Source: Phymatolithon calcareum (taxonomy: Eukaryota; Rhodophyta; Florideophyceae; Hapalidiales). Taken from it: a stretch of 64,000 nucleotides of DNA. This document shows positions 10,950 through 21,439 of the stretch, one piece after another. The notes under the pieces were generated by a model. It saw only the letters and a list, made by a program, of their open reading frames with translations. It did no database searches and was not told the origin of the DNA. A program made the position numbers and the translations under genes. The first letter of the stretch is position 1. Each line of letters starts with the position of its first letter. The stretch lies in NCBI GenBank assembly GCA_977006965.1, contig OZ345355.1:992001-1056000 (forward strand). Reading direction: 5' to 3'.

Positions 10950-13562
10950 CACCAAAAATGGAATTTAGTGTCCCAGGGTCGGCACTGTAAGAATAACCAT
11001 ATCGTAAGCTGTACGAGGGGTCCTATAGGGGTTGTAGTACTCCATGAGCTCTGAAAACTTTTCCAAATAAATAAAAAATATCGCCCTACAAAATTAAAGA
11101 TTGTCTCTGAAACTTTCAATAGGCTCCTCCTCCAAAATACGTTAGATCTTACAGAAGCTGCAAGCTTATCTACTTGGAAGCACTTTAGTTTATATACGAA
11201 ACATAGCTCCCATTGAAACAAGGTAGCCGAATGGACTCACATAAATTCCGGGAATCTGGATAGTCGGTTATGTGTGCGCAGTGATGTGTCATGAGGTCTC
11301 GGGTTCAATCTTCTAGGCAGGGGCGGAACAGACATTAATTTGTTCTATACGCGAGATCCAAAGAGGGTTGTTCGGGAAATGCTCAGTCACATTGTGCCAG
11401 CGCAGGTAAACGCCACTCATTGAAAATGTTGCCAGATGGATAGCTTACGTCTAAAACCTTCCTATTTTATTCTTTTCTTAATTTACACACAAAATGGCGA
11501 TAATGATAGTGTTTGAAGATGCTGACTTCCTCAAAGCTGGCTCTTACGCTAACGCGTAATGACAAAAAACGTTTCAGAAAACAGGCCCCGTTTACAGTAA
11601 TGCTATTGACCAACAGCGCTGCTCCTCGGAGCACCAGAGTCAGTTCGGTGTGTTTAGAAATGATAGTGCAGAATCATTGGATGATATGGCCTTTCATACA
11701 CTTTCCATATAGAATGTATCTATATGCATTAGTTAAGCGTTGTTGCGCTTATGCATGAGTAAAGCATATAAGGACTAAGTCTCTTCCGAGAGTCGCAGAT
11801 AGCCCCACTCAACCATTCCACCATACTCTCGATCTTGCAAAGCGCCGCTCCTTTGAGACCGAGAATATCCAACTCCGCCACCAATGTACCGCCCTCAACC
11901 AACCAACATCACCCATCTTTTTGTCGGAGGACCCAGGTTGTTTCAACTAAGTCCCAAACGAAGGCAGTTATTCTATGGATGATTAACGAGGTCGAAACCT
12001 CCGGAAGTGATGTCGCAATTGGCGCTCGCACTGTGCAGCACTTTCCAACCATCTTCCGAGTAACGGACATGTAGTCATATGGAGCCAATCGGAAGAATGC
12101 AATCCGTTGGTGTAACAGTCGCCAATCTTATCTTCAAAAACTGACCACACCAGAGGATAAGGCTATGTTCATCCAATCAAGACGTTCCATTGGAATTTCG
12201 CAAAGACGTGTGCCTATCAAAGCTTTATCTGGTCGTGGAAGAGAGCGATATGCATGGGTGGACTATTTACACTCTGTCCTACTGGAAGAATTTGAAAGAC
12301 TGAGCGCTGCTGGTGTCCAGTTAAGCAGACGGCTTTTGAAACATATTGCACTCCGTACACTCTCCGACCGCACATCTCCATTCGTGTCAACCGACCTTGA
12401 CGATCGTACTCATCGCCCAATCATTACAAATGTGACGGACAACTGGATCCAATCGTTCATGAACAGATGCAATATCGTCATACGAAAGCAGTCCGGCTCT
12501 TTGCAACGGTGCAACGCCCATAACATATACACCGAGAAGTTGATATCCCATCATCTCGGCCAATTGGAGCGCGAATTTTCAGATGGCGTGCTGGACGAGA
12601 ACATGGTGGAGAACATGGATGAGACGCACTTTATTTTTAACAAGGATGACCATTACTCTCTAGGAGTGTATGGATGCAAGAAAGTGAACTATGCGGACGT
12701 TGTATCAGACGGGGAAGGTATGACTATGGTTTTACGTATCAGTGGAGGAGTGAATGCCAAAATTGAAGCACCATTTATGATTTTTCGCAACAGGAACCGA
12801 AACTATCCCATACTGGGTGTTCCTGACAATGTACCCGGTGTTTCATACAGAACCGGGCCGAGGGATTGGATGGACAAAAATGTTTTCAACCAGTGGTTAA
12901 ACGAACCGCGAACCATTTCAAGTGACCCTATTGGTCGGACGAGATCCTTGTTCATGGACAATTGCTCTGGTCACAACGAAACGCCGCAACCGGTGGAATC
13001 ATTGAACTCTATCAACACTAAGATTCGGTATCTTCCACCGAACAGCACGCATATGTGTCAGCCTTTGGATTCTTTTGTTATTCAAAAAATCAAGGCTGTA
13101 TGGCGAGAGGAATGGGGGGCAGAGAAATTGCGACGCATGGAAGAGCGAGATTGGGCATCCGGTCCAGATGCTTCCGGCAAACTCAACAACCCTGGTAAGA
13201 CATATTATATGAAACTCGCGGTGCGATGAGTGGAAAAGGTGAACAGCATGCAGGATGAAAACGGTATTCCGATTGTACGCAAGGCTATGATACGTTGTGG
13301 GCTTGCACTAGATACAGATGGAAAGTAGAAAAAGGAGCAGCTGTTCGATTACTTGCAAGACATTGTTGAAAAACACCCTGAGGAATACTGTGGCCTTGTT
13401 CCTGAATATTGAAATAAAGACAATGTGAACCAAATTTACAGCGTTCTTTCATCAATTTTTTTAAAATGTTACTGCTCACTTCCCGCGAGCTTCTTTTCGA
13501 GAATTACTGTGAAGTCCTTTGCTATTGAATTTTACCTGGGACACTAAATTCCAGTTTTGGTG
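10950..13562 (+). mobile_element. pogo/Tigger-type DNA transposon, complete ends
   Basis: The TIRs are 28 bp: CACCAAAAATGGAATTTAGT plus GTCCCAGG at the left and the complement of CACCAAAACTGGAATTTAGT plus GTCCCAGG at the right (13535-13562), with one mismatch. Each end is flanked by TA (10948-10949 and 13563-13564), the expected target duplication of the Tc1/mariner/pogo group. Its transposase gene (about 11835-13412, plus) has three in-frame stops, so this 2.6-kb copy is dead but nearly full length. The 5' part (10.98-11.83 kb) holds no gene. Confidence 0.85.
11835..13412 (+). pseudogene. pogo/Tigger (CENP-B/DDE_1) transposase with three nonsense codons
   Basis: One frame runs through the whole segment, broken by TAG at 12072, TGA at 13227 and TAG at 13326, and ends in TGA at 13410-13412 (about 525 codons). 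In order: a helix-turn-helix region (TKAVILWMINEVETSG), a second CENP-B-type DNA-binding part (GRGRERYAWVDY, then VTDNWIQSFMNRCNI), and the DDE_1 catalytic domain with MDETHF, FMDNCSGHN and YLPPNSTHMCQPLDSF. The three Asp residues are present and the second and third are 36 residues apart, in the range for pogo-type DDxD enzymes. The first long ATG-started stretch is 12165-13229. No ATG opens the upstream part. The enzyme would cut and paste the 10950-13562 element at TA sites, but the stops make this copy inactive. Confidence 0.85.
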
Positions 13563-13780
13563 TAGTTTACGGGCGCTCCTCAATTGAGAGCAACAGTTTC
13601 ATATTTCTTGAGGCTCATAAACTAGACACTAATTTCTAGTTTACTGAAAGTTTCCCTCAATTGAGGGGCACTTTTCCGTCAATTTAGGGAATGAGATTCA
13701 TATAAATTTTTGCAAAGGAAAGCTAGCTTTCCTCTCCAGTATCAGGCTTTTCGACAGAATTAAGCTTATGAAAAGCAACA

Positions 13781-14017
13781 ATGCAACACTTTCAATCAAA
13801 TGAATGCCACCGATGCATGTTGGGCCATCGTAAAGCTTCCTGCGAATCCCATGCGGGCACCACATTAGCTGGATTACCGACAGAAGGTGCTCCCTCGATG
13901 CGCTGGTCCATCATGGATGTATGGGGAGATAATAAGTTGTCTGATAATATGGAAAAGCTGATTGATGATTTTCTTTTGAATTTGGAATTTAATAATTGTC
14001 CTCACATGCACTCATGA
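13781..14017 (+). CDS. Small frame with a CCHC-like knuckle near the 5' end of the outer element
   Basis: An ATG opens 78 codons containing CHRCMLGHRKASC, a C-x2-C-x3-H-x4-C pattern one residue shorter than a standard zinc knuckle. It lies 150 bp inside the left TIR of the 13632-18034 element. The inner copy has a weakly similar AHRCLQH at the equivalent place on the minus strand. It may be the N-terminal exon of the element's unknown protein. Too short for a confident call. Confidence 0.3.
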   Translation: MQHFQSNECHRCMLGHRKASCESHAGTTLAGLPTEGAPSMRWSIMDVWGDNKLSDNMEKLIDDFLLNLEFNNCPHMHS

Positions 14018-14176
14018 GACTGCAAGGGAAATTCGTTTCAGTAGCCTGGATCATCTATTCATATCCATGTAATCCGGGTTAACGTCGCAGCCCATTGGGT
14101 AGCTCAAATATCCTGCAATAAAAGAACAAACGTCGTAGCCCTAGTGTCTATTTTACGAACCCCCTCAATTGAGGGG

Positions 14177-14458
14177 CTATTTGAAAGCTCGAAAAAATCC
14201 ATAGAGCAAGTTCGACACAGATCGCTCACGCCATATTCGTAAAGCCTGGCTCATCTTCTGTCTGAGGAGTATCCACACTACTACCTTAAATTCGCTTCGT
14301 TCGGCGCTAGAAACGAAAATATGTTGGTCACGCAGAAGTACCGGACCTGCCATTCCAGGAGACAAAAAAAACCGGCCGCGCGCGGTCGGTACATCAGTAC
14401 ACACCAAGGCAGCATCTGTAAGAGGTCTTGCAGAGTGCTCCAGAATATACGGAGCCAT
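14177..14458 (-). CDS. C-terminal coding segment of the TA-target element, unknown family
   Basis: This 93-codon frame stops just inside the TIR. Its residues RDQHIFVSSAERSEFKVV, then ILLRQK and RERSV, match ESRQHVFDPSSERCDYKV, ILAQK and RLSVS in the frame at 17796-18011 of the outer copy. Both begin with a G-R-F/L-F motif and end next to the TIR. Similarity at the amino-acid level between two diverged copies is good evidence for a real protein. The start shown is not supported: the family protein probably extends upstream through exons or frameshifts. Confidence 0.5.
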   Translation of the reverse strand: MAPYILEHSARPLTDAALVCTDVPTARGRFFLSPGMAGPVLLRDQHIFVSSAERSEFKVVVWILLRQKMSQALRIWRERSVSNLLYGFFRAFK

Positions 14459-14603
14459 TTCGAAGACAAAAAAGGTGAGTAGTACGGTTCAGAATGTACT
14501 CGGGGAAAAATCAATGGTCGCGCGAGCATGTTTCATCGCATGAAATGGGTTCTGATTCGTCATCCATTGAAGAAGACTAAGATTAAGAAAGTACACATTG
14601 TCA

Positions 14604-15176
14604 ATGTCAAGGCAGAGAACGCTGACGATGACATTACAGACGCTGAAAGGCTTGAACCGAGCCAAGATCGGCAAAGCGCGTTACCGCCCAGGCCTGCTTA
14701 CAGTGTTCATTCTTGCCAATCTTCATCGCGAAACGCCTGTTTATCGTCTACAGTCGCGCTCACATGCTCCTCAGAAGGGCATAAAAGCTTCGATACAACC
14801 TTCAGAAGCTCTAAACGCCCTCTTCCGAGCACTCTTGCGTAAGGCTTACAAGGCCCTTGAGACCAAACATCGCGCCAGGAACTTGATGTCATCACGCCCG
14901 ACCGCGAGCCGAATACGTGCGCTCATTGGGTCCCAAGGTATAAGTGGAAGTTATATGTTCGTTTTAGACACGATTTTACTCTCAGTTGTGGAAACTTCGC
15001 ACTCTAAACAGAGACTTCTTATTCGAGATTTGTGGTATTGGACTTCATTCGAAGTACGATTGTGTGGTGACGATGTTTCCCCAAGTTACCTGCGAAAACT
15101 TGCTGCTTGGACGTCCGCTAAGCTGAAAAGAAAGGGGCGAAAAGAGACTACAGTGACAGAGCCTGTTAAGTTTTAA
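14604..15176 (+). CDS. Open frame of 190 codons inside the inner element, unknown
   Basis: The first ATG is at 14604. The product is basic, with an arginine-rich middle (TKHRARNLMSSRPTASRIRA) and a lysine-rich end (KLKRKGRKE). A 48-base stretch at 14938-14985 looks like an optional intron (GTATAAGT to CTCTCAG) and is a multiple of three, so the frame is open with or without it. It runs against the presumed coding direction of the element and could be a captured host exon or a chance frame. I do not recognise it. Confidence 0.25.
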   Translation: MSRQRTLTMTLQTLKGLNRAKIGKARYRPGLLTVFILANLHRETPVYRLQSRSHAPQKGIKASIQPSEALNALFRALLRKAYKALETKHRARNLMSSRPTASRIRALIGSQGISGSYMFVLDTILLSVVETSHSKQRLLIRDLWYWTSFEVRLCGDDVSPSYLRKLAAWTSAKLKRKGRKETTVTEPVKF

Positions 15177-15445
15177 GAAATACTCGTCCTCATGGCAAGA
15201 GTTCGGAGCGCTTTCTGGAAGTCTACCAGGCCGAAGAAGTATCTCCCTGGCCCTTCATCTTCCAAAACAGGGATGCTGGTGGCCGAATACCTCCGGTTGA
15301 TTTCATTCAGAGAGCAATCAAGTGAATTAGGCGACATGTACTTTGCGCAGTACCGCTGGTCACCTCGGTCAAGATTTTGTCGATCCCACAAATGACCACA
15401 GAAAGCACACTGTGTCAAAGAGATTTTGAAAGCGAGATGGCCCAC
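15173..15445 (-). CDS. Zinc-finger-like frame inside the inner element
   Basis: This is a 90-codon frame on the presumed coding strand of the element. It contains CAFCGHLWDRQN and YCAKYM, a possible C-x2-C...C zinc-binding cluster, then INRRYSATSIPVLEDEGPG and FFGLVDFQKAL. No ATG-supported start is clear. It may be an internal exon of the element's protein whose C-terminus is at 14177-14458. Function unknown. Confidence 0.3.
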   Translation of the reverse strand: MGHLAFKISLTQCAFCGHLWDRQNLDRGDQRYCAKYMSPNSLDCSLNEINRRYSATSIPVLEDEGPGRYFFGLVDFQKALRTLAMRTSIS

Positions 15446-16485
15446 GGAATGGCAGTTCTGTGCTGTTTCATGGCCGCGTATGCCGGTATACGGTGCATTG
15501 CATGTGTGGATTCATACTTCGTGAGTGCTGACTCTGCAGAGATTCAACAAGTGCGGCTATAGTTCATAGGGGCCATCTAACTCTGCTGGTTATTTTCTAG
15601 GTTGTTAGCTAGCTGTTATTCTCTGGTGACCATGCAGAGTGTCAGCAGCAAATGACGCAGTGAAGGTTTTGTGAAGTGCCGGGAGAGCAAGTCTTCGATA
15701 GCATTTGACAAGCGCATTACTTGTCGAGGTTCAGTCGCGCCAGAGCGTACATTTGCATTCGAGAGCAGTGCTGGACGCCACTATACCCCTAAAAAAAGTA
15801 AAAGGATTATTGTAGAGGTCATGATGACTACTTTTGTTGTGCAAAACAACTGCAGAGTTTGAAAATGAAATACCTCGACCATTGTGTTCTGACAATGTAT
15901 TACGATTGATATTGCCACAATATACATTTGCGACATTTCTGCTGTTAATAACTGCTTCACTAAGCATGCTGAAGACATCTATGAGCTTGGCACTGTTGAT
16001 GCGCTTGATAGCGAGTAACTTTCATGAGCAAAAAAATTAAATGAATCTCTTCCCTCAATTGAGGGAAAATTTCCGTAAAATAGACACTAGCTGCAAAAAT
16101 CCTCTCCCGGAAAAAGGGCGGAGGGAAAAGCTTGGGGTCCAAAGGTCAGATTTTCTATGGGGCTCCGGGTCACAACTCAATTGACGCCTTGTCAATTCCA
16201 TGTCGTCATAAAAGACGATAGTGAAGAAGATTAGCTTGTCTAGAGCTTTTTCCGTGATATTAGTCCCCTCTTTGGTTAGTTGATACCTGCCGAGGTATTC
16301 CTAGAGGTAGCTCATGAGGATTGGTACAGTATCACCGATCTTGTCTGCGAGAAGTGATGTGGTCATTGGGGGGAACGGACTGAATGCCCACTTTAGTGCT
16401 AATTGGCGGTGCCGTGTCTTCGGCAGTCTGACGAATGCCGGGCGGACCAAGGAATTTTCCGCTTTCTGTTGGACTCTAAGATGAT

Positions 16486-17480
16486 ATGATCACTAGCGAA
16501 GCAATTTGGATTCCAAGCCACTGTGGGCTCCTTGGGAACGAAAAAGCGGACGACCTTGCTAGAAGAAGCAATACGGAGTTAAGTCTGGTGACGAATCAAA
16601 ATATACCCTTAGCCATAGAAACTGCGCGGTGGATCATCAAACCGCACCGGTCGACAACGCTTAGGAGTATAGACCGCCATTATTTGCGGGATTCGAAACT
16701 TAAGCAAAAGATTCGAGAAGACATGAGAGGAGAGATCGACATGAAATGGTAACTGCTGAACTGCAGCAGAAACCGCATAACCGGACGACTCTCTCGGAAT
16801 TTATCAGAGATAGATGGATGTGTGGTGCAAATTGGAATATGTAGCATATTCAATTTACCTTCCACGTAGTCTACATCAATCCTGATAGGTTCTTGTGTTC
16901 CCCAAAACACTATAAATAGCGCCGAACTCATCCATCAATGGAGTTCGGCAAGCAAGTATAATCCAACGAATATTATCGCTTCAACTCATTCCGACGGTCA
17001 AGTTCCCTAGGCCTTGAACTGTTGAGGATCGCACGTGACTCCCAAGGGTCCCTTTGTTATCAAAGGACCACGCAATTTACTTGCGATGTACTATTCGTTC
17101 TTCCGCTCCAAAGGCTTTCTGAAAAGGACCACACAGTTGAAGAGCGTAAACTAAGCTTTACGACAATATTATTTCCCCAGAGCCCAATATAAGCCACAGG
17201 CGAGTTGAAACTACTCTCAATCAGCTTGCAGCACCATTTTGCTTACTGGTAGCAGTTTTTCAAAATGTCCAGGTTGAATACGACCCTATATGCACGGCCT
17301 GCTGCGTGGGAACCAAGGAGACCGTGGAGCATCCACTCCTACGCTATAATGAACGGACTGCGTCAAAAGTCCAGACAATTGGTATAGTTGACATCAACAC
17401 GATAGAGGAATATGGAACGAGAAAACGCTCGAAGTACTCAACTTTGTGAACAATCAGCAGCTGTTTTAAAACATCCCAAG
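16486..17480 (+). pseudogene. 3' part of a non-LTR retrotransposon with RNase H
   Basis: The frame from 16486 encodes EAIWIPSHCGLLGNEKADDL followed by ARR, the C-terminal part of an RNase H domain as found in I/Jockey/Tad-type LINEs. Near 17290-17350 the same strand encodes DPICTACCVGTKETVEHPLL, the C-terminal Cys/His knuckle of these elements, then a tail resembling LREVLNFVN. Stops and frameshifts lie between. Homologous DNA occurs on the minus strand at about 43.69-44.33 kb and, split by the gypsy element, at 45.45-45.59/56.25-56.62 kb. The copy is 5'-truncated and dead, and lies inside the outer TA-target element. Confidence 0.7.
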
Positions 17481-17795
17481 AACCTTAGCAGGCGTAGGGG
17501 AGAGAGACCCCAAAAGGGCATACAGTGTTCCTAAGGACTGCATTGCACCTTCAGCGGGCTTTTACGCCTTGAGGCTAACAATCTTAATGGCCGTAATCTT
17601 AGTCTTCTTCACTAGGTGCTGATTTAGGACAAACTTACGCGCAATGAAATGCTTCCGCGACCACTCATTTTCTCTTCAATTACATCCTGAGGCGTGCCAA
17701 TCACATTTCTTGACTTGGAATGTCTGTCTATTTTCTACAACATTCTTCTCGACTAATCACCGTCGTTTCCTTGGCATGCTTGTCTGCATTGACCC

Positions 17796-18011
17796 GTGAA
17801 CGGGCGTCTTTTTTCTTGCGGTACAGCAGTTTTAATTCTTGAGAGTAGACAACACGTTTTCGATCCTAGCTCAGAGAGATGTGATTATAAGGTATTAGTT
17901 GCGATAATCCTCGCACAGAAGACAGGCCCGGCTTCTCGACTTAGCGTGAGCGAGCTGTTTCACCTTCGATTAATAGAATTTTTCGAGCTGTTAAAATCGT
18001 CCCTCAATTGA
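17796..18011 (+). CDS. C-terminal coding segment of the outer TA-target element
   Basis: This 71-codon frame stops inside the right TIR. It aligns with the minus-strand frame 14177-14458 of the inner copy (shared NGRLF/RGRFF, QHVF/QHIF, SSERCDYKV/SAERSEFKV, ILAQK/LLRQK). The match shows that both copies carry the same gene end next to the same TIR end. The ATG at 17796 may not be the true start. Family unknown. Confidence 0.45.
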   Translation: MNGRLFSCGTAVLILESRQHVFDPSSERCDYKVLVAIILAQKTGPASRLSVSELFHLRLIEFFELLKSSLN

Positions 18012-18035
18012 GGTTGTTCATAAACTAGACACACT

Positions 18036-18569
18036 AGAAAGATGCAGTCCCCAATCAGCTCGTGTAAGATTCCTTTTGCTCATCTGTACGATAGTGGAAA
18101 GTCACATGCTTGGTTTGAAAGATGGATTAATGATGGATCTCGCAGCCTGGAGTGTCAACGAAACTTTCGAGTGGTCCTCCAGGCTTTGTTGTCGTATATC
18201 CCTAAAAGTTTGCTCGTCATTATCATCGATTCTTGAAATTCCGCAGTGATTCGGTATACGCCCTGACCTAACGCATGAGATTGTTTTCATCTGTAGCAAA
18301 GAATAATGAGGATTTAATCTAAAACAAGAGCTGTACAAGTGGACATTTTTAGCACATCGACTTTTTAGCAAATGATTACTTGTTTATTGAAGCCCTCAGT
18401 TACACTCTCAGATTGTGCGGCCACTGCATATCTGTATCTGCTCATTCTAGTATGTCGCCTCGGCCCAAAAGCAGGAATTTATAGCACAATAAACTGCGTC
18501 TTCCAACGGCTGAAATTTGACTACAATGATAAGCAAAATGAGCTTTAAGAGTTTTTAAAAAATATTGCA
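18036..18569. other. Spacer downstream of the protease gene
   Basis: This short interval between the outer TA-target element and the protease stop has small frames without recognisable features. I see no RNA gene or repeat in it. Confidence 0.4.
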
Positions 18570-19517
18570 TCATGCAGAATATCGCACGAAGTGTGCCTTG
18601 TATTTTCCCTGTCGCAGCAGTCTTTTAATCTGTTTCTTGTAAGCGATAGTGCGAACATACCAGGGTGTCCCTCCTGGTGCCGCGCATGCGGTAGATGAGA
18701 AACTTGTTATTCCCACCTGAAGAAGCTTTCTCTCTCCTTTCGTGCCCAAATCAATCCTGAATAAAGGACCCCCGGAATCGCCATAGCACGTATCCGTTTC
18801 TCCAGCGGGATAATTTACTGAAACCGCACAAATCTGCAGCCTTTCGCTGAGCCCCAAATTCGTCATTGCGCTCTCTTGGTCAGCACAATGATCGAATTGG
18901 CGATACACCACAGGTGCCATCATAAGCTTCCGCGCTACATCTCCGTATTCGCTTCGCATGCCATATCCGACGGCAATAACGCGGGTCTGGTCGGCTGGAA
19001 CATCCACAAACTTAGATTTTGTGTATCCGGAAAGCGAGTCCTCAAGCTCAATTACTGCAACATCGTTGCGAAAGTCAAGATAATCTTCGTTGTTATACCT
19101 TTTGTGAACGAATACATTGCGGAACCAGAAAACCTTTTTCTTGCTTGGAAATAATGCAGATTTCTCCGTGGGATATGCCCCGGAATGCCGAACTTTTAGC
19201 ATATCAAAAGAGCCAGAATAATCTTGAAAGCAATGTGCCGCGCTCAAAAGCCAGTTCTTTCCTAGGATCGTAGCGGTACATGAGGCCTCGTAGCCAGACT
19301 TGTGTCTTACGAAAATATGTGCCATTCCCTTGCGGAATTTGTTTGAAGCTACCCTGCCGCCCACGATGCGACCGTGCAGCATGCCGACGTCTATTTCATC
19401 ATTCTGAACATTGGTTGTCACATTATGCGCACTGCCGATAATGAACAGGAACGATGCGGTGGATAGCAGAAGCGGGAATCTCATAATTACGTCTTCGCGT
19501 CCGGCTGCATTTTCCAT
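18570..19517 (-). CDS. Secreted trypsin-like serine protease (S1 family)
   Basis: An intronless gene. The frame opens upstream, but the first ATG is at 19517 (315 residues); a second ATG at 19484 (304 residues) gives a better signal peptide, MRFPLLLSTASFLFIIGSA. The mature start is GRIVGGRV, with IVGG following R as in trypsin zymogens. The catalytic triad is complete: LSAAHCF (His), RNDVAVIELE (Asp) and CYGDSGGPLF (Ser). The residue six before the Ser is Asp (TDTCYGDS), which in chymotrypsin numbering is position 189 and predicts cleavage after Lys or Arg. Cys pairs expected for the fold are present around the His loop and the active Ser. The protein is probably secreted or vacuolar, and digestive or defensive. 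No frameshift or stop is present, so it is likely a functional host gene. Its neighbours are transposon remains, with no functional link. Confidence 0.9.
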   Translation of the reverse strand: MENAAGREDVIMRFPLLLSTASFLFIIGSAHNVTTNVQNDEIDVGMLHGRIVGGRVASNKFRKGMAHIFVRHKSGYEASCTATILGKNWLLSAAHCFQDYSGSFDMLKVRHSGAYPTEKSALFPSKKKVFWFRNVFVHKRYNNEDYLDFRNDVAVIELEDSLSGYTKSKFVDVPADQTRVIAVGYGMRSEYGDVARKLMMAPVVYRQFDHCADQESAMTNLGLSERLQICAVSVNYPAGETDTCYGDSGGPLFRIDLGTKGERKLLQVGITSFSSTACAAPGGTPWYVRTIAYKKQIKRLLRQGKYKAHFVRYSA

Positions 19518-20094
19518 GACGTAGCTTCTTCTGGTCAAAAACGGATTTGCGCATCGTGCTGACTACTGTGCGATGCTTAACGGTAAGGATTTACTGCCCA
19601 GGAGCCTATCGGGCCTAATCCAGCTGCTGTTTCTTGTTACTTTCAGTTTCCATAGTGCAACTGTCTATGGTAAATGGAACTACATGAAGAATAATGATCG
19701 GGCCTTCTTTCTGTTACATCGTTTCTGGAAACGCAATTAAAATTATTATTGCGTCATTCCGGCTGTTGCACAGCATAGAAATCGGTTTCTCATTTGTAGT
19801 CCTTCCAGGAACTTAGGTAAAACACCAGATCTTTGTGCACGAAAGGAAGTGATGCAGCGTATCCAGGATAGTTGGGTTCTACCTCTGCTTGTTTTGTTTT
19901 TGAAACCGAAGTCAGGGTTTCTAGCGCCCTTCCTCCGACCGATTTCCATTATTACATGCATAGCTACGGTATGAAGAATCAGAAGCCTGTACGGTCTATT
20001 CAGTCACTTCAATTTTACAAACGCTTTTTACTCAGAATCCCTTCCCATACTCTTCTAAGGCAGTTTACAAAGCGCTCCCTCCACTCATGCCGGG

Positions 20095-20300
20095 GAGTAA
20101 TTTTTCCCGTCGAGGTCCCGCAGAAAACCAGAGATGGACTTTTGTACCCCACTGAATCGTGCTACACCAGCAAAAAAGAAACTCTTGTTTAGACAGAATT
20201 CAGCCCAAACCTCTAGGCACTAGGAATCTTGCCCCAAGCGCCAGCTGATGCGTTGGTAACTTTTAAACAGAAATCTACCTTTCTTCTTCCCTCCTCTCTT
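20095..20300 (+). repeat. LINE-type 3' tail, copy A
   Basis: It contains CCACTGAATCGTGCTACACC, AAAGAAACTCTT, GGCACTAGGAA, TTGCCCCAAGCGCCAGC, GATGCGTTGGTAACTTTTAA and ends AAATCTACCTTTCTTCTT. The same unit occurs at 40870-40990, 44965-45170 (plus) and, inverted, at 44395-44580 and 56278-56330. The constant 3' end followed by CTT-rich sequence is typical of LINE or LINE-dependent SINE insertions. Confidence 0.65.
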
Positions 20301-21439
20301 ACTCTAGAAATGCATGCATTTAGAATATCGCACTTCACTCGTTGAGCTTCGCAATTAAGTCGATTTTTGAGAAGGTATCATGTGTTCCAACTTTAGGCAA
20401 GTTGGCACTTTCAAACATATCTGCTGTACAGCGGAGTTCGCTCCTTGTTTCTTTGACGCAATCAAAAGATTGTAGCACTTCCAAAATTCTCCCAGGTGCA
20501 ATGATAATTGACAAGGGAGCTCCAATTAAACAGATATCAAATCCCTTGTTTCTTCGTCTTAACATTTTACTTTTTCTTCATTCTTTTCTTTGTGATTATC
20601 ATTTTTTGTAGAATATTTTGAGCGGACAATTTTCTTTGTAGGGGAGGGACTAGCGTGCCTATTTCCGTCTTGACTTCGTGATCTTGATGATCCCTTACCT
20701 CGGCGGAATGTTAGCGATTTTAGTTTTGACAAGTGGGCTCACCTCAGCACTGCTCTGTTCTGTCAAATTTCATCTTGAAAATTCAGACCCGGTTTCTCAT
20801 CATGATTCTTAAGTACCGTCCTTCCCCTCATGGACATGTTCGTTCTCCACAGTAACAGTCCGAAACTAAGTCCAGGCGAATGGCTCTAAATGCATTTTGA
20901 GTGCCGTGGTGAATGCGATATTTGCAGCCGGAAATGAGGACGTGGCACGAGATGTGGGGCGGCAGACTGAAATGCAGACTGTGCGCTGTTTGCGAGACTT
21001 GGCGAAATGGGTCGAGTTTGAAGTCCGCACGTATCGACTAACTGAATATGAAGATGCGAGATGCGGTGCGGCGGTGAGTCTGGATTGGTTGGTGAACAAT
21101 TTCTGTGGTATTGTCGTTGTGCATCTCGTCAGTATGAGCTGTTTGACGCATCGTGTCTGCATGGATGGTTACAAGAATCTGTTGCTCTACAGTATGGTGC
21201 AATATCCGACGCGTTTGTGCGGTGTGACCGTTAAATGTTGCGTCGGAGACGGCAATGTCATCGTGAAGATATTCGTTCGTCGTTTAGAGTGCATCAGTAC
21301 CCACAATCTTGTGGGAAAGAAGCTGAAGCTGAAGAGCGAAATAAGCGGTGCGATCGTGTGTGTGTCGCTGAGGCAGTGTCAGTGAAGTCCATTTCGGAGA
21401 AAAGTTACGAAAGCGGCCGGTCCGAATTCTGTCGAAGCC

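Larger units (their letters stand above)
10943..13629. mobile_element. 72-bp miniature TA-target element split by a pogo insertion
   Basis: Read without the pogo element at 10950-13562 and one copy of its TA duplication, the sequence runs TA, GCGTCTAGTTTACG, then CCTCAATTGAG, and ends CATAAACTAGACAC followed by TA at 13630-13631. That is a TIR pair (GYGTCTAGTTTAYG) with a TA target site, about 72 bases long. The left TIR matches those at 13632, 14144, 16087 and 18034. The pogo insertion cuts it at the TA inside GCGTCTAGTT. Confidence 0.6.
14144..16087 (-). mobile_element. Inner copy of the unclassified TA-target element, complete ends
   Basis: The left TIR GTGTCTATTTTACG with CCCTCAATTGAGGGG and the right TIR CCCTCAATTGAGGG with CGTAAAATAGACAC are flanked by TA on both sides (14142-14143, 16088-16089). 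Length is 1944 bp. A TA duplication suggests the Tc1/mariner (IS630) group, but I find no DDE/DDD motif. Conserved coding at 14177-14458 (minus) indicates the element reads right to left. A zinc-finger-like frame (15173-15445, minus) and a plus-strand frame (14604-15176) may be cargo or pieces of its gene. Confidence 0.75.
13632..18034 (+). mobile_element. Outer copy of an unclassified TA-target TIR element
   Basis: The left end (TA, then ATTTCTAGTTTACTG and CCCTCAATTGAGGGG) pairs with the right end (CCCTCAATTGAGG, TTGTTCATAAACTAGACAC, TA at 18035-18036). The TIR contains the palindrome CCCTCAATTGAGGG. Inside lie a second copy of the same family (14144-16087, opposite orientation) and a LINE fragment (16.4-17.6 kb), so the original element was shorter. 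The first 60 bases resemble the 16087 end of the inner copy (GAGATTCAT, then A/T-rich, then GAAAG), and the last 230 bases resemble its other end including a shared coding segment. The family's transposase is not recognisable. Confidence 0.6.

Noticed and set aside
11217-11320. tRNA-like sequence with A-box TAGCCGAATGG and B-box-like GGGTTCAATC
   Set aside because: The acceptor and T stems do not pair and the B box has a mismatch at the closing C. At best it is a decayed tRNA or tRNA-derived fragment within the pogo element.
20897-21385. 162-codon plus-strand open frame
   Set aside because: No ATG opens it, a stop lies just upstream, no motif is recognised, and long frames also exist on the other strand.
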